DNA of 64,000 nt, from NCBI RefSeq assembly GCF_001506075.1, contig NZ_KQ947475.1:2326390-2390389 (forward strand), in the 5' to 3' direction. Shown here piece by piece: positions 50,178 to 58,457 of the stretch. This stretch comes from Vibrio sp. MEBiC08052. GTDB taxonomy: Bacteria; Pseudomonadota; Gammaproteobacteria; Enterobacterales; Vibrionaceae. The position numbers and the translations under genes were made by a program. Positions within the stretch are counted from its first letter, which is position 1, and the number at the start of each line of letters is the position of its first letter. A model generated the notes under the pieces. That model was not told the origin of the DNA. It saw only the letters and a program-made list of their open reading frames with translations, and made no database searches.

Positions 50178-51224
50178 TCAGAGGAATTCATCAGCACCAC
50201 CTGACAACATGATTTCACCGTTGTCAGCCATTCTGCGGGCAATCGCCAGAATTTCTTTCTGCGCAGCTTCCACATCTGAAACTTTGATTGGCGGCATCGC
50301 TTCAAGATCATCTTTGAGCATTTCGGCAGCACGTTTAGACATATTTTTGAAGATTTTCTCTTTCAGGGTGTCATCCGCACCTTTCAGAGCCTTCTGCAAG
50401 ACATCCTGTGGCACATCCCGCAACAGTTTCTGGATACCCTGATCATCAACTTCAGCAAGGTTTTCAAAGACAAACATCAGATCCTGAATTTGTGTTGCCA
50501 GATCTTCATCCTGATCACGCATTTGCTCCATCAGGATACCTTCAACGTTATTATCGAGGTAGTTCATAATATCGGCAGCAGCTTTCAGACCACCAATTTT
50601 CGCAGCTTGTGCCCCGGCTTGCCCGGCAAACTGTTTCTCCATAATTTCGTTCAACTCTGCCAGTGCTGATGGCTGTACTTCTTCCAGATTGGCAATCCGC
50701 ATCATCAAGTCCAGTCGATCCCGTTCAGCAAATTGAGCCAAAATCTCAGCCGACTGGTCCGGTTCCAGATAAGACAAAACAATCGTCTGGATCTGCGGGT
50801 GTTCATTAACGATGATGCTGGCGACCTGACGGGGATCCATCCATTTCAAAGAGTCCAGACCTTTTGAACCGGTTCCCAGCAGAATTTGATCCACCAAGTT
50901 ATTGGCTTTGTCTTCTCCTAAAGCCGCGATCAAGGCATTACGCATAAAGTCTTCGCTGCCCATCCCGATATTGGTGTATTTCTGAATGTCTTCCAAAAAT
51001 GCCCGATGCACAGCACTTACTTTCCCCTGACTCAATTCACTGGAACGAGCCATCGCACTACCAACGCGCTGAACCTGCTTCGGCTCCAGATGACGAATGA
51101 TACCGGCAGCATCTTCTTCATTCAGACTCAACAAGAGGATTGCAGCTTTTTCATCGCCACTAATTGATGCAACATCAATTTCTTGAGGGATCAGATCACT
51201 GCCCTTTTCTTTCTCATCAGCCAT
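50178..51224 (-). CDS. fliG: flagellar motor switch protein FliG
   Basis: A 348-residue C-ring protein. FliG N, middle and C domains are all present, with the EHPQ motif in IIVNEHPQIQTIVLSYL and the torque helix region containing LMFVFENLAEVDDQGIQKLLRDV (cited in part) with its charged residues. Overlaps fliF by 8 bases. Interacts with MS-ring FliF and stator PomA. Confidence 0.96.
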   Translation of the reverse strand: MADEKEKGSDLIPQEIDVASISGDEKAAILLLSLNEEDAAGIIRHLEPKQVQRVGSAMARSSELSQGKVSAVHRAFLEDIQKYTNIGMGSEDFMRNALIAALGEDKANNLVDQILLGTGSKGLDSLKWMDPRQVASIIVNEHPQIQTIVLSYLEPDQSAEILAQFAERDRLDLMMRIANLEEVQPSALAELNEIMEKQFAGQAGAQAAKIGGLKAAADIMNYLDNNVEGILMEQMRDQDEDLATQIQDLMFVFENLAEVDDQGIQKLLRDVPQDVLQKALKGADDTLKEKIFKNMSKRAAEMLKDDLEAMPPIKVSDVEAAQKEILAIARRMADNGEIMLSGGADEFL

Positions 51225-52956
51225 CGTTCATCATCCAATTTTTCACAACCTGAGCAGCGAGTTCCGGCTCATTGGCAACCAGAGCCCGTACCGCTTTCAG
51301 TACGTCTTCGTCTTTATGTAAATTCGGCAGGTCAATCGTCGAACCGAACTCGAACAGATCACCGGCTTCAATATCTTCACCAATCAGGCTGGTTTCACCA
51401 TCTGCACCAATCGGTAGTCCATCTGGGCCATAAAGCTGATCTTCATCTGCACTTGCCGGATTGATAAGTTTTTTCATTGCCGGACGAACCAGTACCAGAA
51501 TCACGACAACGATAACCAATGCACTTGCAAGCCAGCGAACCCAATCACCAAAGTTCGGGTTTTCCCAAATCGGTACATCAGCGAGCTGTTCCACTTCAGG
51601 CTTGGCAAATTGCATACTTAAGACATTCAGTAAATCACCTCGTTGTTCATTATAGCCAATCGCACCGATCAGTACCTGACGCACAGCCTTCAACTGACTG
51701 TCAGACAGCGGCTTATAGGTAACTTCACCCGTATCGGGATTGACGACTTCACGATCTTTAATCGCAACGGACACCGTCTGACGATTAATCACACCGGTCT
51801 GTTTCCGCTCATGACTCACGGTCGTGTTCAATTCGTAATTACGCGTTGCTTCTTTATGAACCGACCCTTGACCTAAGGTCGAACCATCTTTCATCTGGGC
51901 GACATCTTCCGGAATCGAAGAGTCTGCCGGAGGTTGATTGCTCAGCGCGCCGGGAACACCCGCGACAACATTTGCGTTGTTGTAATCTTCAAGCGTGTAT
52001 TCGCTTCGGGTGGATGGTTTTTGCGGATCGAACTGACGACTGGTTTGCTCAATGGCACTAAAATCCATTTCGACATCTACCTGCGCAGTATATTGACCCA
52101 GTCCGAGAATCGGGATCAGTACTGAATCAATTTTATCTTTGAGGGCCTGTTCTTGCTTACGTTCTAATTCCTGCTCTTTACGGCGTGCGGTTGACACCGG
52201 ATCGGCAGACCCGGAGTTGAGCAAACGCCCATGTTGGTCGGTAACGGTAATACGGGTCGTTTTCATCCCCGGAACCGCACTGGCAACCATATCGACAATC
52301 GAATCGATTTCTTCCTGTTTCAGATTTGCACCCGTTCTCAGCGTCAAAAAAACCGACGCGGAAGCTTCTTGATTTTGACGGACAAACACACTCGATTTAG
52401 GCATCGCGAGTAATACGCGCGCTTTTCTCACCTGATTCATGGCTTCAATCGCTTTGGCTAACTGGCGCTCACGGCTCAGTTTTAACCGTTCGATTTCAAG
52501 ACGCTGTGATACCCCAAAGCCCATATCCTGAAGCAGGATATCATCACCGGCCTGTTTATCCTGATTCAAACCAGCCCGGGCTAAATCCAGTTTGAGTCCG
52601 CTGTATTCAGTGACCGGAACCAAAATCGTATTACCATCGAGTTTGTACTCTTTCTTGCTTTGATCGAGATAATCCAGAATCGGAATCAATTCCTCGGTGT
52701 CGTAGGCACCCAGTGGACGCATTTCCGGCTCTTTGACCCAGAAAAACAGCATCATAATCAAAGCGACACAAATGGAGATAGAAAGAACGAGAACAACCTG
52801 ACGAATCAGGTCTAAATCACCGACGGCAAAATCGAAACGAGATGAGCTTTTCTCATCTAAATCAGGATCCTGATGCTCAACGGGCAAATCCGTGTCTGCG
52901 GAAAGTGCACCGCCGTCGCTTAAAGTCAGGTCTGTCGATTGGTTATCTTCGGCCAC
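51217..52956 (-). CDS. fliF: flagellar MS-ring protein FliF
   Basis: A 579-residue basal-body protein with two membrane helices (~50-72 and ~480-502) bounding a periplasmic ring domain; RLELERxLAxxI-type text (LKLSRERQLAKAIEAMNQV) and ARVLLAMPKSSVF are the conserved core. The C-terminal cytoplasmic tail binds FliG. The start codon is GTG (52954-52956) with only a weak AGGT upstream. Confidence 0.95.
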   Translation of the reverse strand: MAEDNQSTDLTLSDGGALSADTDLPVEHQDPDLDEKSSSRFDFAVGDLDLIRQVVLVLSISICVALIMMLFFWVKEPEMRPLGAYDTEELIPILDYLDQSKKEYKLDGNTILVPVTEYSGLKLDLARAGLNQDKQAGDDILLQDMGFGVSQRLEIERLKLSRERQLAKAIEAMNQVRKARVLLAMPKSSVFVRQNQEASASVFLTLRTGANLKQEEIDSIVDMVASAVPGMKTTRITVTDQHGRLLNSGSADPVSTARRKEQELERKQEQALKDKIDSVLIPILGLGQYTAQVDVEMDFSAIEQTSRQFDPQKPSTRSEYTLEDYNNANVVAGVPGALSNQPPADSSIPEDVAQMKDGSTLGQGSVHKEATRNYELNTTVSHERKQTGVINRQTVSVAIKDREVVNPDTGEVTYKPLSDSQLKAVRQVLIGAIGYNEQRGDLLNVLSMQFAKPEVEQLADVPIWENPNFGDWVRWLASALVIVVVILVLVRPAMKKLINPASADEDQLYGPDGLPIGADGETSLIGEDIEAGDLFEFGSTIDLPNLHKDEDVLKAVRALVANEPELAAQVVKNWMMNDG

Positions 52957-53001
52957 GTTACTTACCTACAATACTTCAAAATTGATACCGAAACGTCACC
53001 G

Positions 53002-53313
53002 TTAAACCGGCATGTTCATCAGTTCTTTATAAGCGTCAACAAGCTTATTCCGAACCTGTACCGTCGCATCAAATGCAACACTTGCTTTATTTCTGGCGAT
53101 CATCACGTCAGACAAGGATACACCTTCATCTCCCCGATCAAACCGAGTTTGCAGATTACTGGATGTTTGTTGGAGTCCATTAACATTATTAATCGCTTTG
53201 TTGAGCAGGTCGCCAAAGTCAGCACTCACCGACTGTCCGGTTGGTGCCATCAGCTTACCGCTGGCTTCCTGTATCATTGACTGCATTTCAGTCTGTAATC
53301 CATCTAGTCTCAT
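53002..53313 (-). CDS. fliE: flagellar hook-basal body protein FliE
   Basis: A 103-residue protein linking the MS ring to the rod. The C-terminal block SLSDVMIARNKASVAFDATVQVRNKLVDAYKELMNMPV (cited in part) is the family signature. First gene of fliEFGHIJ behind a strong sigma-54 promoter. Confidence 0.95.
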   Translation of the reverse strand: MRLDGLQTEMQSMIQEASGKLMAPTGQSVSADFGDLLNKAINNVNGLQQTSSNLQTRFDRGDEGVSLSDVMIARNKASVAFDATVQVRNKLVDAYKELMNMPV

Positions 53314-53373
53314 AAGTCCCCCTGCCTGATAGCCAATTCTTTGACTCGTATATACGTTGCTTATCTCTTATCC

Positions 53374-53389
53374 AGCAATTAGTGTGCCA
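53374..53389 (-). promoter_or_regulatory. sigma-54 promoter of fliEFGHIJ
   Basis: Minus strand TGGCACACTAATTGCT is a near-perfect -24/-12 element (consensus TGGCAC-N5-TTGC), about 60 bases before fliE. Confidence 0.9.
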
Positions 53390-53404
53390 TTTGATAAATA
53401 ACAT

Positions 53405-54832
53405 TTACCCCGGAATATCAATCCCTGCGTCTCGCATCTTCGCCAGCTTATAGCGCAAGGTTCTCGGACTGATACCGAGGCGCTCAGCCATCTCTTTCCG
53501 TCGCCCCTTACAGGCAATCAGAGTTTCCAGAATAATAGAATATTCTTGATCCCGAAGCTCTCCGCCCAAATCAGAAATACTGGATTGATGTCTGTTTATC
53601 TCACTGTGAGCCACAGTTTTGACAGTCGGTGGTTCAACCGGTTGTGATGTTGAAAGCGGCCGATCATTTTCAACCAATTTTTGAAAACTGCCGGCATCTT
53701 TCCAATCGACCCCTTCTAAGAGGATATGTTCTTCACCGATATTGCCATTCTCACTCAAAATCAAGGCTCTCTGAATGACATTATCTAATTCACGAACATT
53801 ACCGGGCCACGGATAAGACAGTAGTTTTTCAACGGCCGATGGAGCGATCCGGGGCATCGCGATGCCAAGCTTTTTACAGTGACGCTCAACCAGATGTTTC
53901 GCCAAAGGTTCGATGTCAGCCTGACGCTCTCGCAGCGCCGGCCATGAAATTGGGAACACATTCAGACGGTAGTATAAATCTTCGCGAAATTCACCTTCCT
54001 GAACATAGCTTTTTAAATCCCGGTTACTGGTCGCAAGCACTCGGACATCCAACTGAATACTTTTACGGCTTCCCAGACGTTCTACTTCTCTTTCCTGCAG
54101 CACTCGTAGTAACTTCGCCTGAAGGTTCAAATCCATTTCACTGATTTCATCGAGCAGAATTGTCCCGCCCTGTGCCTGTTCAAATTTACCGGGACAAGCT
54201 TGGATTGCTCCGGTGAAAGCCCCTTTCTCATAACCAAACAGGGTCGCTTCCAGCATGTTGTCCGGAATCGCAGCACAATTGATCGCGATAAAAGGACCAT
54301 CTTTACGCAACGAAGCGTTGTGAATATAGCGAGACATCACTTCTTTCCCGGAACCACTCGGTCCCAGAATCATGACATTTGCGTCGGTTTTAGCGACTTT
54401 CTCCGCTAAAGCCAGTAATTTCACACTTTTCTCATCAGCAACAACCGCATCACCATTGTCATCAGATTTTACCGGTGCATAACGGCTGACCATATTGAGC
54501 AACACTTCAGGCGCAAATGGTTTAGCCATATAATCGATGGCACCTTCTTTCATCGCTGCAACGGCGTCTTCAATATTGGCATACGCAGTCATGAGTAATA
54601 CCGGGAGATTCGGCCAATGCTGTTTGATGTTTCTTAACAGTGCCAACCCCCCCATACCAGCCATTTGCACATCAGAGACAACAATATCGACCCCCTCTGA
54701 CTTTAGCTTCACCAACGCCTCTTCGGCACAATCAGCTTCGACCCATTCATAGCCTGCCAGAGCTAAGGTATCCACCAATGCCTCACGCAAACCTTCATCA
54801 TCTTCAACAATTAATACTTTGCTCTGAGCCAT
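53405..54832 (-). CDS. flrC: sigma-54 response regulator FlrC
   Basis: A 475-residue NtrC-family activator of class III flagellar genes. The receiver domain (1-120) has phosphoacceptor D54 in VVSDVQMAG; the AAA+ domain has Walker A GPSGSGKE and the GAFTGA loop in YEKGAFTGA; a Fis-type helix-turn-helix ends the protein (RRKEMAERLGISPRTLRYKL). Starts two bases after flrB; the pair forms a two-component system. Confidence 0.95.
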   Translation of the reverse strand: MAQSKVLIVEDDEGLREALVDTLALAGYEWVEADCAEEALVKLKSEGVDIVVSDVQMAGMGGLALLRNIKQHWPNLPVLLMTAYANIEDAVAAMKEGAIDYMAKPFAPEVLLNMVSRYAPVKSDDNGDAVVADEKSVKLLALAEKVAKTDANVMILGPSGSGKEVMSRYIHNASLRKDGPFIAINCAAIPDNMLEATLFGYEKGAFTGAIQACPGKFEQAQGGTILLDEISEMDLNLQAKLLRVLQEREVERLGSRKSIQLDVRVLATSNRDLKSYVQEGEFREDLYYRLNVFPISWPALRERQADIEPLAKHLVERHCKKLGIAMPRIAPSAVEKLLSYPWPGNVRELDNVIQRALILSENGNIGEEHILLEGVDWKDAGSFQKLVENDRPLSTSQPVEPPTVKTVAHSEINRHQSSISDLGGELRDQEYSIILETLIACKGRRKEMAERLGISPRTLRYKLAKMRDAGIDIPG

Positions 54833-54834
54833 GA

Positions 54835-55887
54835 TTACTCTCCTGTCTCTGAATTCTTATGAGAAACCGTCCGCTCCAGAGGAAGACACATCGTGAAACA
54901 TGCGCCATCCCCCTCTTCAGAAATCAAATCTAGATGCCCATCGTGTGCACGACAAACCATCTGAACAACCGCGAGCCCTAACCCCGTCCCCTGAGAACGC
55001 GTGGTAAAAAAAGGCTCCATAATTTTATTTTGCATTGCTGCAGGAATTCCCGGCCCGTTGTCCTGTACAGAAATCTTCAACATGTTCTGAACCGGCCGGA
55101 AGAACACATCAATTTGGGCACCTTTACCCGTATTCTGAATTGCATTCATCACCAAATTACTCAACGCTGAAGCAATTGCATTTGGATTTCCCAGCAAAGA
55201 AGTCTCCGGATGTTCGATTTCCTGTCCATAGTCGATCTGATGGCTTTGTATCGCAGTTTCGACCATCGGATAAAATTCCCGAACTAACTCATCAAGTGTA
55301 AAGGGCTTAACGACTTTATTATCGCCCCCTTTAGCGAACAGCAGCATATCATTGACCTGTTTATCCAGATCATGCAACCGATCCATCAATTTCGTTTGAA
55401 AACGTTCACGCGTAGCAGCCGGTAACTGAGGCGCAGCAAGATTTGACGCGTATAGCATAGCACTAGATAAAGGTGTGCGAACTTGATGTGCCAATGAAGC
55501 GACCATTCGACCCAGTGAAGAAAGCCGCTGTAAATCACTCACTCGAGCCTGAAGCAAGCGAGTTTCGGTTAAATCGGTAATGAGAATCAGCTGACCGGTT
55601 GACGATGCTGAAATTGCTAACCGCACTTTTCTGCCATTGCGCAGCGAAATTTCGTGTCCATCGTCTTCTTTGGGTGCAAAAGCCGACTGAATCACCGCGT
55701 ACCAACGCTCACCAACCAATGGAATTTCCAGCAGCCGAACTGCCTCAGGGTTTGCCTCACGCACAATTCCCTGCGTATCCAACAAAATAACGCCGGCAGG
55801 CATGACATCCAGAACCTGTTTGTATCGTTCAACCTGATCTTCTATCGAATCGAGATGAGAAAGCTGTTGCGCCTGAGATTCTTGCAT
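54835..55887 (-). CDS. flrB: sensor histidine kinase FlrB
   Basis: A 350-residue cytoplasmic kinase without membrane helices. A PAS domain (~20-110), HisKA domain with H134 in SLAHQVRTPL, and HATPase domain with NLVMNAIQN, DNGPGIP and GTGLGLAVVQ are present. It phosphorylates FlrC. Behind its own sigma-54 promoter. Confidence 0.95.
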   Translation of the reverse strand: MQESQAQQLSHLDSIEDQVERYKQVLDVMPAGVILLDTQGIVREANPEAVRLLEIPLVGERWYAVIQSAFAPKEDDGHEISLRNGRKVRLAISASSTGQLILITDLTETRLLQARVSDLQRLSSLGRMVASLAHQVRTPLSSAMLYASNLAAPQLPAATRERFQTKLMDRLHDLDKQVNDMLLFAKGGDNKVVKPFTLDELVREFYPMVETAIQSHQIDYGQEIEHPETSLLGNPNAIASALSNLVMNAIQNTGKGAQIDVFFRPVQNMLKISVQDNGPGIPAAMQNKIMEPFFTTRSQGTGLGLAVVQMVCRAHDGHLDLISEEGDGACFTMCLPLERTVSHKNSETGE

Positions 55888-55926
55888 ATTCGTTTTCTGT
55901 TCTGTAAAAACAACAATAGCCTGAAA

Positions 55927-55942
55927 AGCAAAAAGCGTTCCA
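55927..55942 (-). promoter_or_regulatory. sigma-54 promoter of flrBC
   Basis: Minus strand TGGAACGCTTTTTGCT has the -24 GG and -12 GC at canonical spacing, about 40 bases before flrB. In V. cholerae flrBC is a class II operon activated by FlrA, which fits. Confidence 0.85.
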
Positions 55943-56021
55943 GACTATTTTCTTTATAAAATTCAAATAATTACATCAACAGAAAAAATATGATGACAAT
56001 ATATTGACTTTTTTCTGACGT

Positions 56022-57491
56022 TTAACGGTTCATATTATACTTTTTCATTTTTTCAACAAGCGTCGTTCTGCGCATCCCTAACATGTCTGCAGCACGAGCA
56101 ACCACACCATCTTGAGCGTCTAAAGCCTGATTAATCAGATTCACTTCAAGGTCTGCCAATAACTCTTTTAGATTGACACCTTCAGGGGGCAAGGATTGAG
56201 GCGCATTGACATGGTTCATCAAATCTTGCTCAATATCACTCAGTTGGAAATCTTCAGCAAAAATGTCTGCCAGAACATCCCGTTCCTGCTCTTCGATACT
56301 ACTGTAACGGCTGGCCTCCGGTTGGAATTCCGGAATATCGCTATAGCGATATTTAGTTGGTAAGTGATTAACATCAATCAAACTATTTGGAAAAAGAATG
56401 ATCATCCGTTCAACTAAATTCGCTAATTCCCGAACATTTCCCGGCCAATCATGTTCCATCAGCGACTGGATCGCTCGCGGAGTAAAACAGATGGGTGAAG
56501 CGCCTTCGGATTCCATGCGCGTCAGCAGTTCCTGAATTAGCAAAGGAATGTCGTCTTTACGCTCTTTCAACGCAGGCATTTCAATCGGAAAAACATTCAA
56601 CCGGTAATAAAGATCTTCGCGGAACAATTCCTTATCGATCATCGATTCCAGATTGCGATGCGTTGCAGCAATCACACGAACATTTACTTTAATCGTGGAA
56701 TTACCGCCAACCCGTTCAAAACAGCGTTCTTGCAGCACACGCAACAACTTCACCTGCATGGCCATTGGCATATCACCAATCTCATCCAGAAATAATGTTC
56801 CGCCTTCTGCCAGTTCAAATCGTCCTTTCCGCGCGGTGAGTGCACCGGTAAATGCACCTTTTTCATGGCCGAAAAGTTCACTTTCCAATAAATCGGCAGG
56901 GATCGCACCGCAGTTAATCGGCACGAAAGGTCCGTTACGTCGCGGTGAATGATAATGAACATTTCGTGCAACCACTTCTTTCCCCGTTCCAGATTCACCG
57001 AGAATCAGCACATTGGCATCTGTTCCTGAGACTTGCTCAATCAAATGACGGACTTCCTGAACACCAGAACTCTGCCCGACCAAGCTTCGGAACAGGGTTG
57101 TTTTACGACTGGTGGTGAATACAGAAATACCCTTGCGCCCCAGAAAATCCTTACAATGCCTCAGAGCTTCAGCCAATTGAGGGTAATTGAGCGGAAAATC
57201 AAGTTCGCCAACATAATTGGAGAATGCTTCCAGAGAGTAAGGCTGTTGATCCATCATCAACAGTGGGATATGACTGATATCCTGTAATCGCGTCTGCACC
57301 GTCTCCGACAGACGTCCACGTTGCAATGAACCGAACAGACAACCAGCCCATACATCAGACCAATCAATCTGTTCAAACTGAGACGATTCGATTACCTCGC
57401 AAGGTTCACCGACAAAATCCAAAATAATACTGATTTGCTGACGAATTGCAGGATTATCCTCAATCACGAGCAGTTTCGCTAAACCTTGCAT
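56022..57491 (-). CDS. flrA: sigma-54 activator FlrA, flagellar master regulator
   Basis: A 489-residue FleQ/FlrA-type activator at the top of the cascade. The N-terminal receiver-like domain lacks the usual acceptor Asp at the end of its third strand (WAGCLFGS). The AAA+ domain has Walker A GESGTGKE and GAFTGA in HEKGAFTGA; a Fis-type HTH ends the protein. Arg135 (in LFRSLVG) and Arg176 match the two residues reported to bind c-di-GMP in V. cholerae FlrA. No clear Shine-Dalgarno precedes the ATG. Confidence 0.95.
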   Translation of the reverse strand: MQGLAKLLVIEDNPAIRQQISIILDFVGEPCEVIESSQFEQIDWSDVWAGCLFGSLQRGRLSETVQTRLQDISHIPLLMMDQQPYSLEAFSNYVGELDFPLNYPQLAEALRHCKDFLGRKGISVFTTSRKTTLFRSLVGQSSGVQEVRHLIEQVSGTDANVLILGESGTGKEVVARNVHYHSPRRNGPFVPINCGAIPADLLESELFGHEKGAFTGALTARKGRFELAEGGTLFLDEIGDMPMAMQVKLLRVLQERCFERVGGNSTIKVNVRVIAATHRNLESMIDKELFREDLYYRLNVFPIEMPALKERKDDIPLLIQELLTRMESEGASPICFTPRAIQSLMEHDWPGNVRELANLVERMIILFPNSLIDVNHLPTKYRYSDIPEFQPEASRYSSIEEQERDVLADIFAEDFQLSDIEQDLMNHVNAPQSLPPEGVNLKELLADLEVNLINQALDAQDGVVARAADMLGMRRTTLVEKMKKYNMNR

Positions 57492-57615
57492 AGGTAAGTA
57501 TATTTGCCTTCATCCATTAGGTTATTGTTACTGTTGAATTTCTATGTTGACCCTATGAGATATTGTGTACTCAATCTCCAGATAAACATAGACAAAAATT
57601 CAAACCACCAGCAAC

Positions 57616-57646
57616 AAAAAAGCCACTAATCTATAGTGATAGTGGC
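57616..57646 (-). terminator. terminator of the flaG-fliD-flaI-fliS operon
   Basis: Minus strand GCCACTA...TAGTGGC hairpin followed by TTTTTT, 83 bases past the fliS stop and upstream of flrA, separating flrA from the preceding operon. Confidence 0.8.
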
Positions 57647-57689
57647 CTCTATTCTATTGAATTCAAAAAATATGGCAATACGAAGGCGC

Positions 57690-57710
57690 CACTCAATCGT
57701 CGATTGAGTG
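57690..57710. repeat. perfect 10-1-10 inverted repeat downstream of fliS
   Basis: Arms CACTCAATCG (57690-57699) and CGATTGAGTG (57701-57710) around a single T, 18 bases beyond the fliS stop and before the terminator. No T-run follows on either strand. The one-base centre suits an operator better than a terminator. Confidence 0.75.
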
Positions 57711-57728
57711 AGATGCTTCCAATAAAAC

Positions 57729-58139
57729 CTACACACCCACTTCAGACGAAGTGAGATGATGATACTCTGAAGGAATCTGATCCCAAGCCGATTTTATTTC
57801 TCGAATAATATCAATCACATCATCGAGCAGTTCTGGTTCATTGAGATGATTTGCCTGTGTGATCTGAGTAATCACAAATTCGTAAAGCTGGTCCAGATTT
57901 CTGGCAATATCCCCACCATCTTCCATCGACAAACAACTCCGTAGACTGATGATGATGTCTAAGGCTTTACCTAAACGCTCACCTTTGACAGGAATATTTC
58001 CTTGCATCATCGCTGCTTTGCCCTGTATCAGTCGCTCAATCGCGCCGGCCATCAGCATCTGTACGACTTTATGTGGTGAGGCAGCACTGAGCTGGCTGTC
58101 CACTGATACTTTTTTGTAAGCCTGTAAAGAACCACGCAT
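57729..58139 (-). CDS. fliS: flagellin export chaperone FliS
   Basis: A 136-residue four-helix chaperone that binds flagellin C termini before export. Blocks LQAYKKVSVDSQLSAASPHKVVQMLM (cited in part), the helix with GAIERLIQGKAAMMQGN, and LDQLYEFVITQI are characteristic. Follows flaI with a 12-base gap. Confidence 0.95.
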   Translation of the reverse strand: MRGSLQAYKKVSVDSQLSAASPHKVVQMLMAGAIERLIQGKAAMMQGNIPVKGERLGKALDIIISLRSCLSMEDGGDIARNLDQLYEFVITQITQANHLNEPELLDDVIDIIREIKSAWDQIPSEYHHLTSSEVGV

Positions 58140-58151
58140 AGTCTTCCTCTT

Positions 58152-58457
58152 TCATAAGAACTTCTTGTACTGCTGAACAGATTTATTCCCATATCGGTAT
58201 TTTTTCAGTGAATGACCGATACCTGATGTTTTCAGTTGCATCTCTTCAACAAGTCGTTGGGTACGTTCGATTGCACACAGCCACGGTTCTGAACGCGAGA
58301 ACTGTTGATTTTCTGACGCTTCCTGAACCAATACCTGCAATATCTGATCCCTTTTATCGACTAATAAGTGAATAACTTCAGTGTTTATTTCTTCTTCCTG
58401 AAGCTGCTCACTAATTTCGTGATCAAGATCACTTAATTGATTCAGATGCTTATCCAT
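58152..58457 (-). CDS. flaI: FlaI, FliT-like flagellar chaperone
   Basis: A 101-residue acidic helical protein between fliD and fliS. The position is that of fliT in enterobacteria and of flaI in Vibrio polar loci. FliT-type proteins chaperone FliD. Sequence similarity is low, so the role rests mainly on position, size and helix content. Overlaps fliD by 8 bases. Confidence 0.8.
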   Translation of the reverse strand: MDKHLNQLSDLDHEISEQLQEEEINTEVIHLLVDKRDQILQVLVQEASENQQFSRSEPWLCAIERTQRLVEEMQLKTSGIGHSLKKYRYGNKSVQQYKKFL

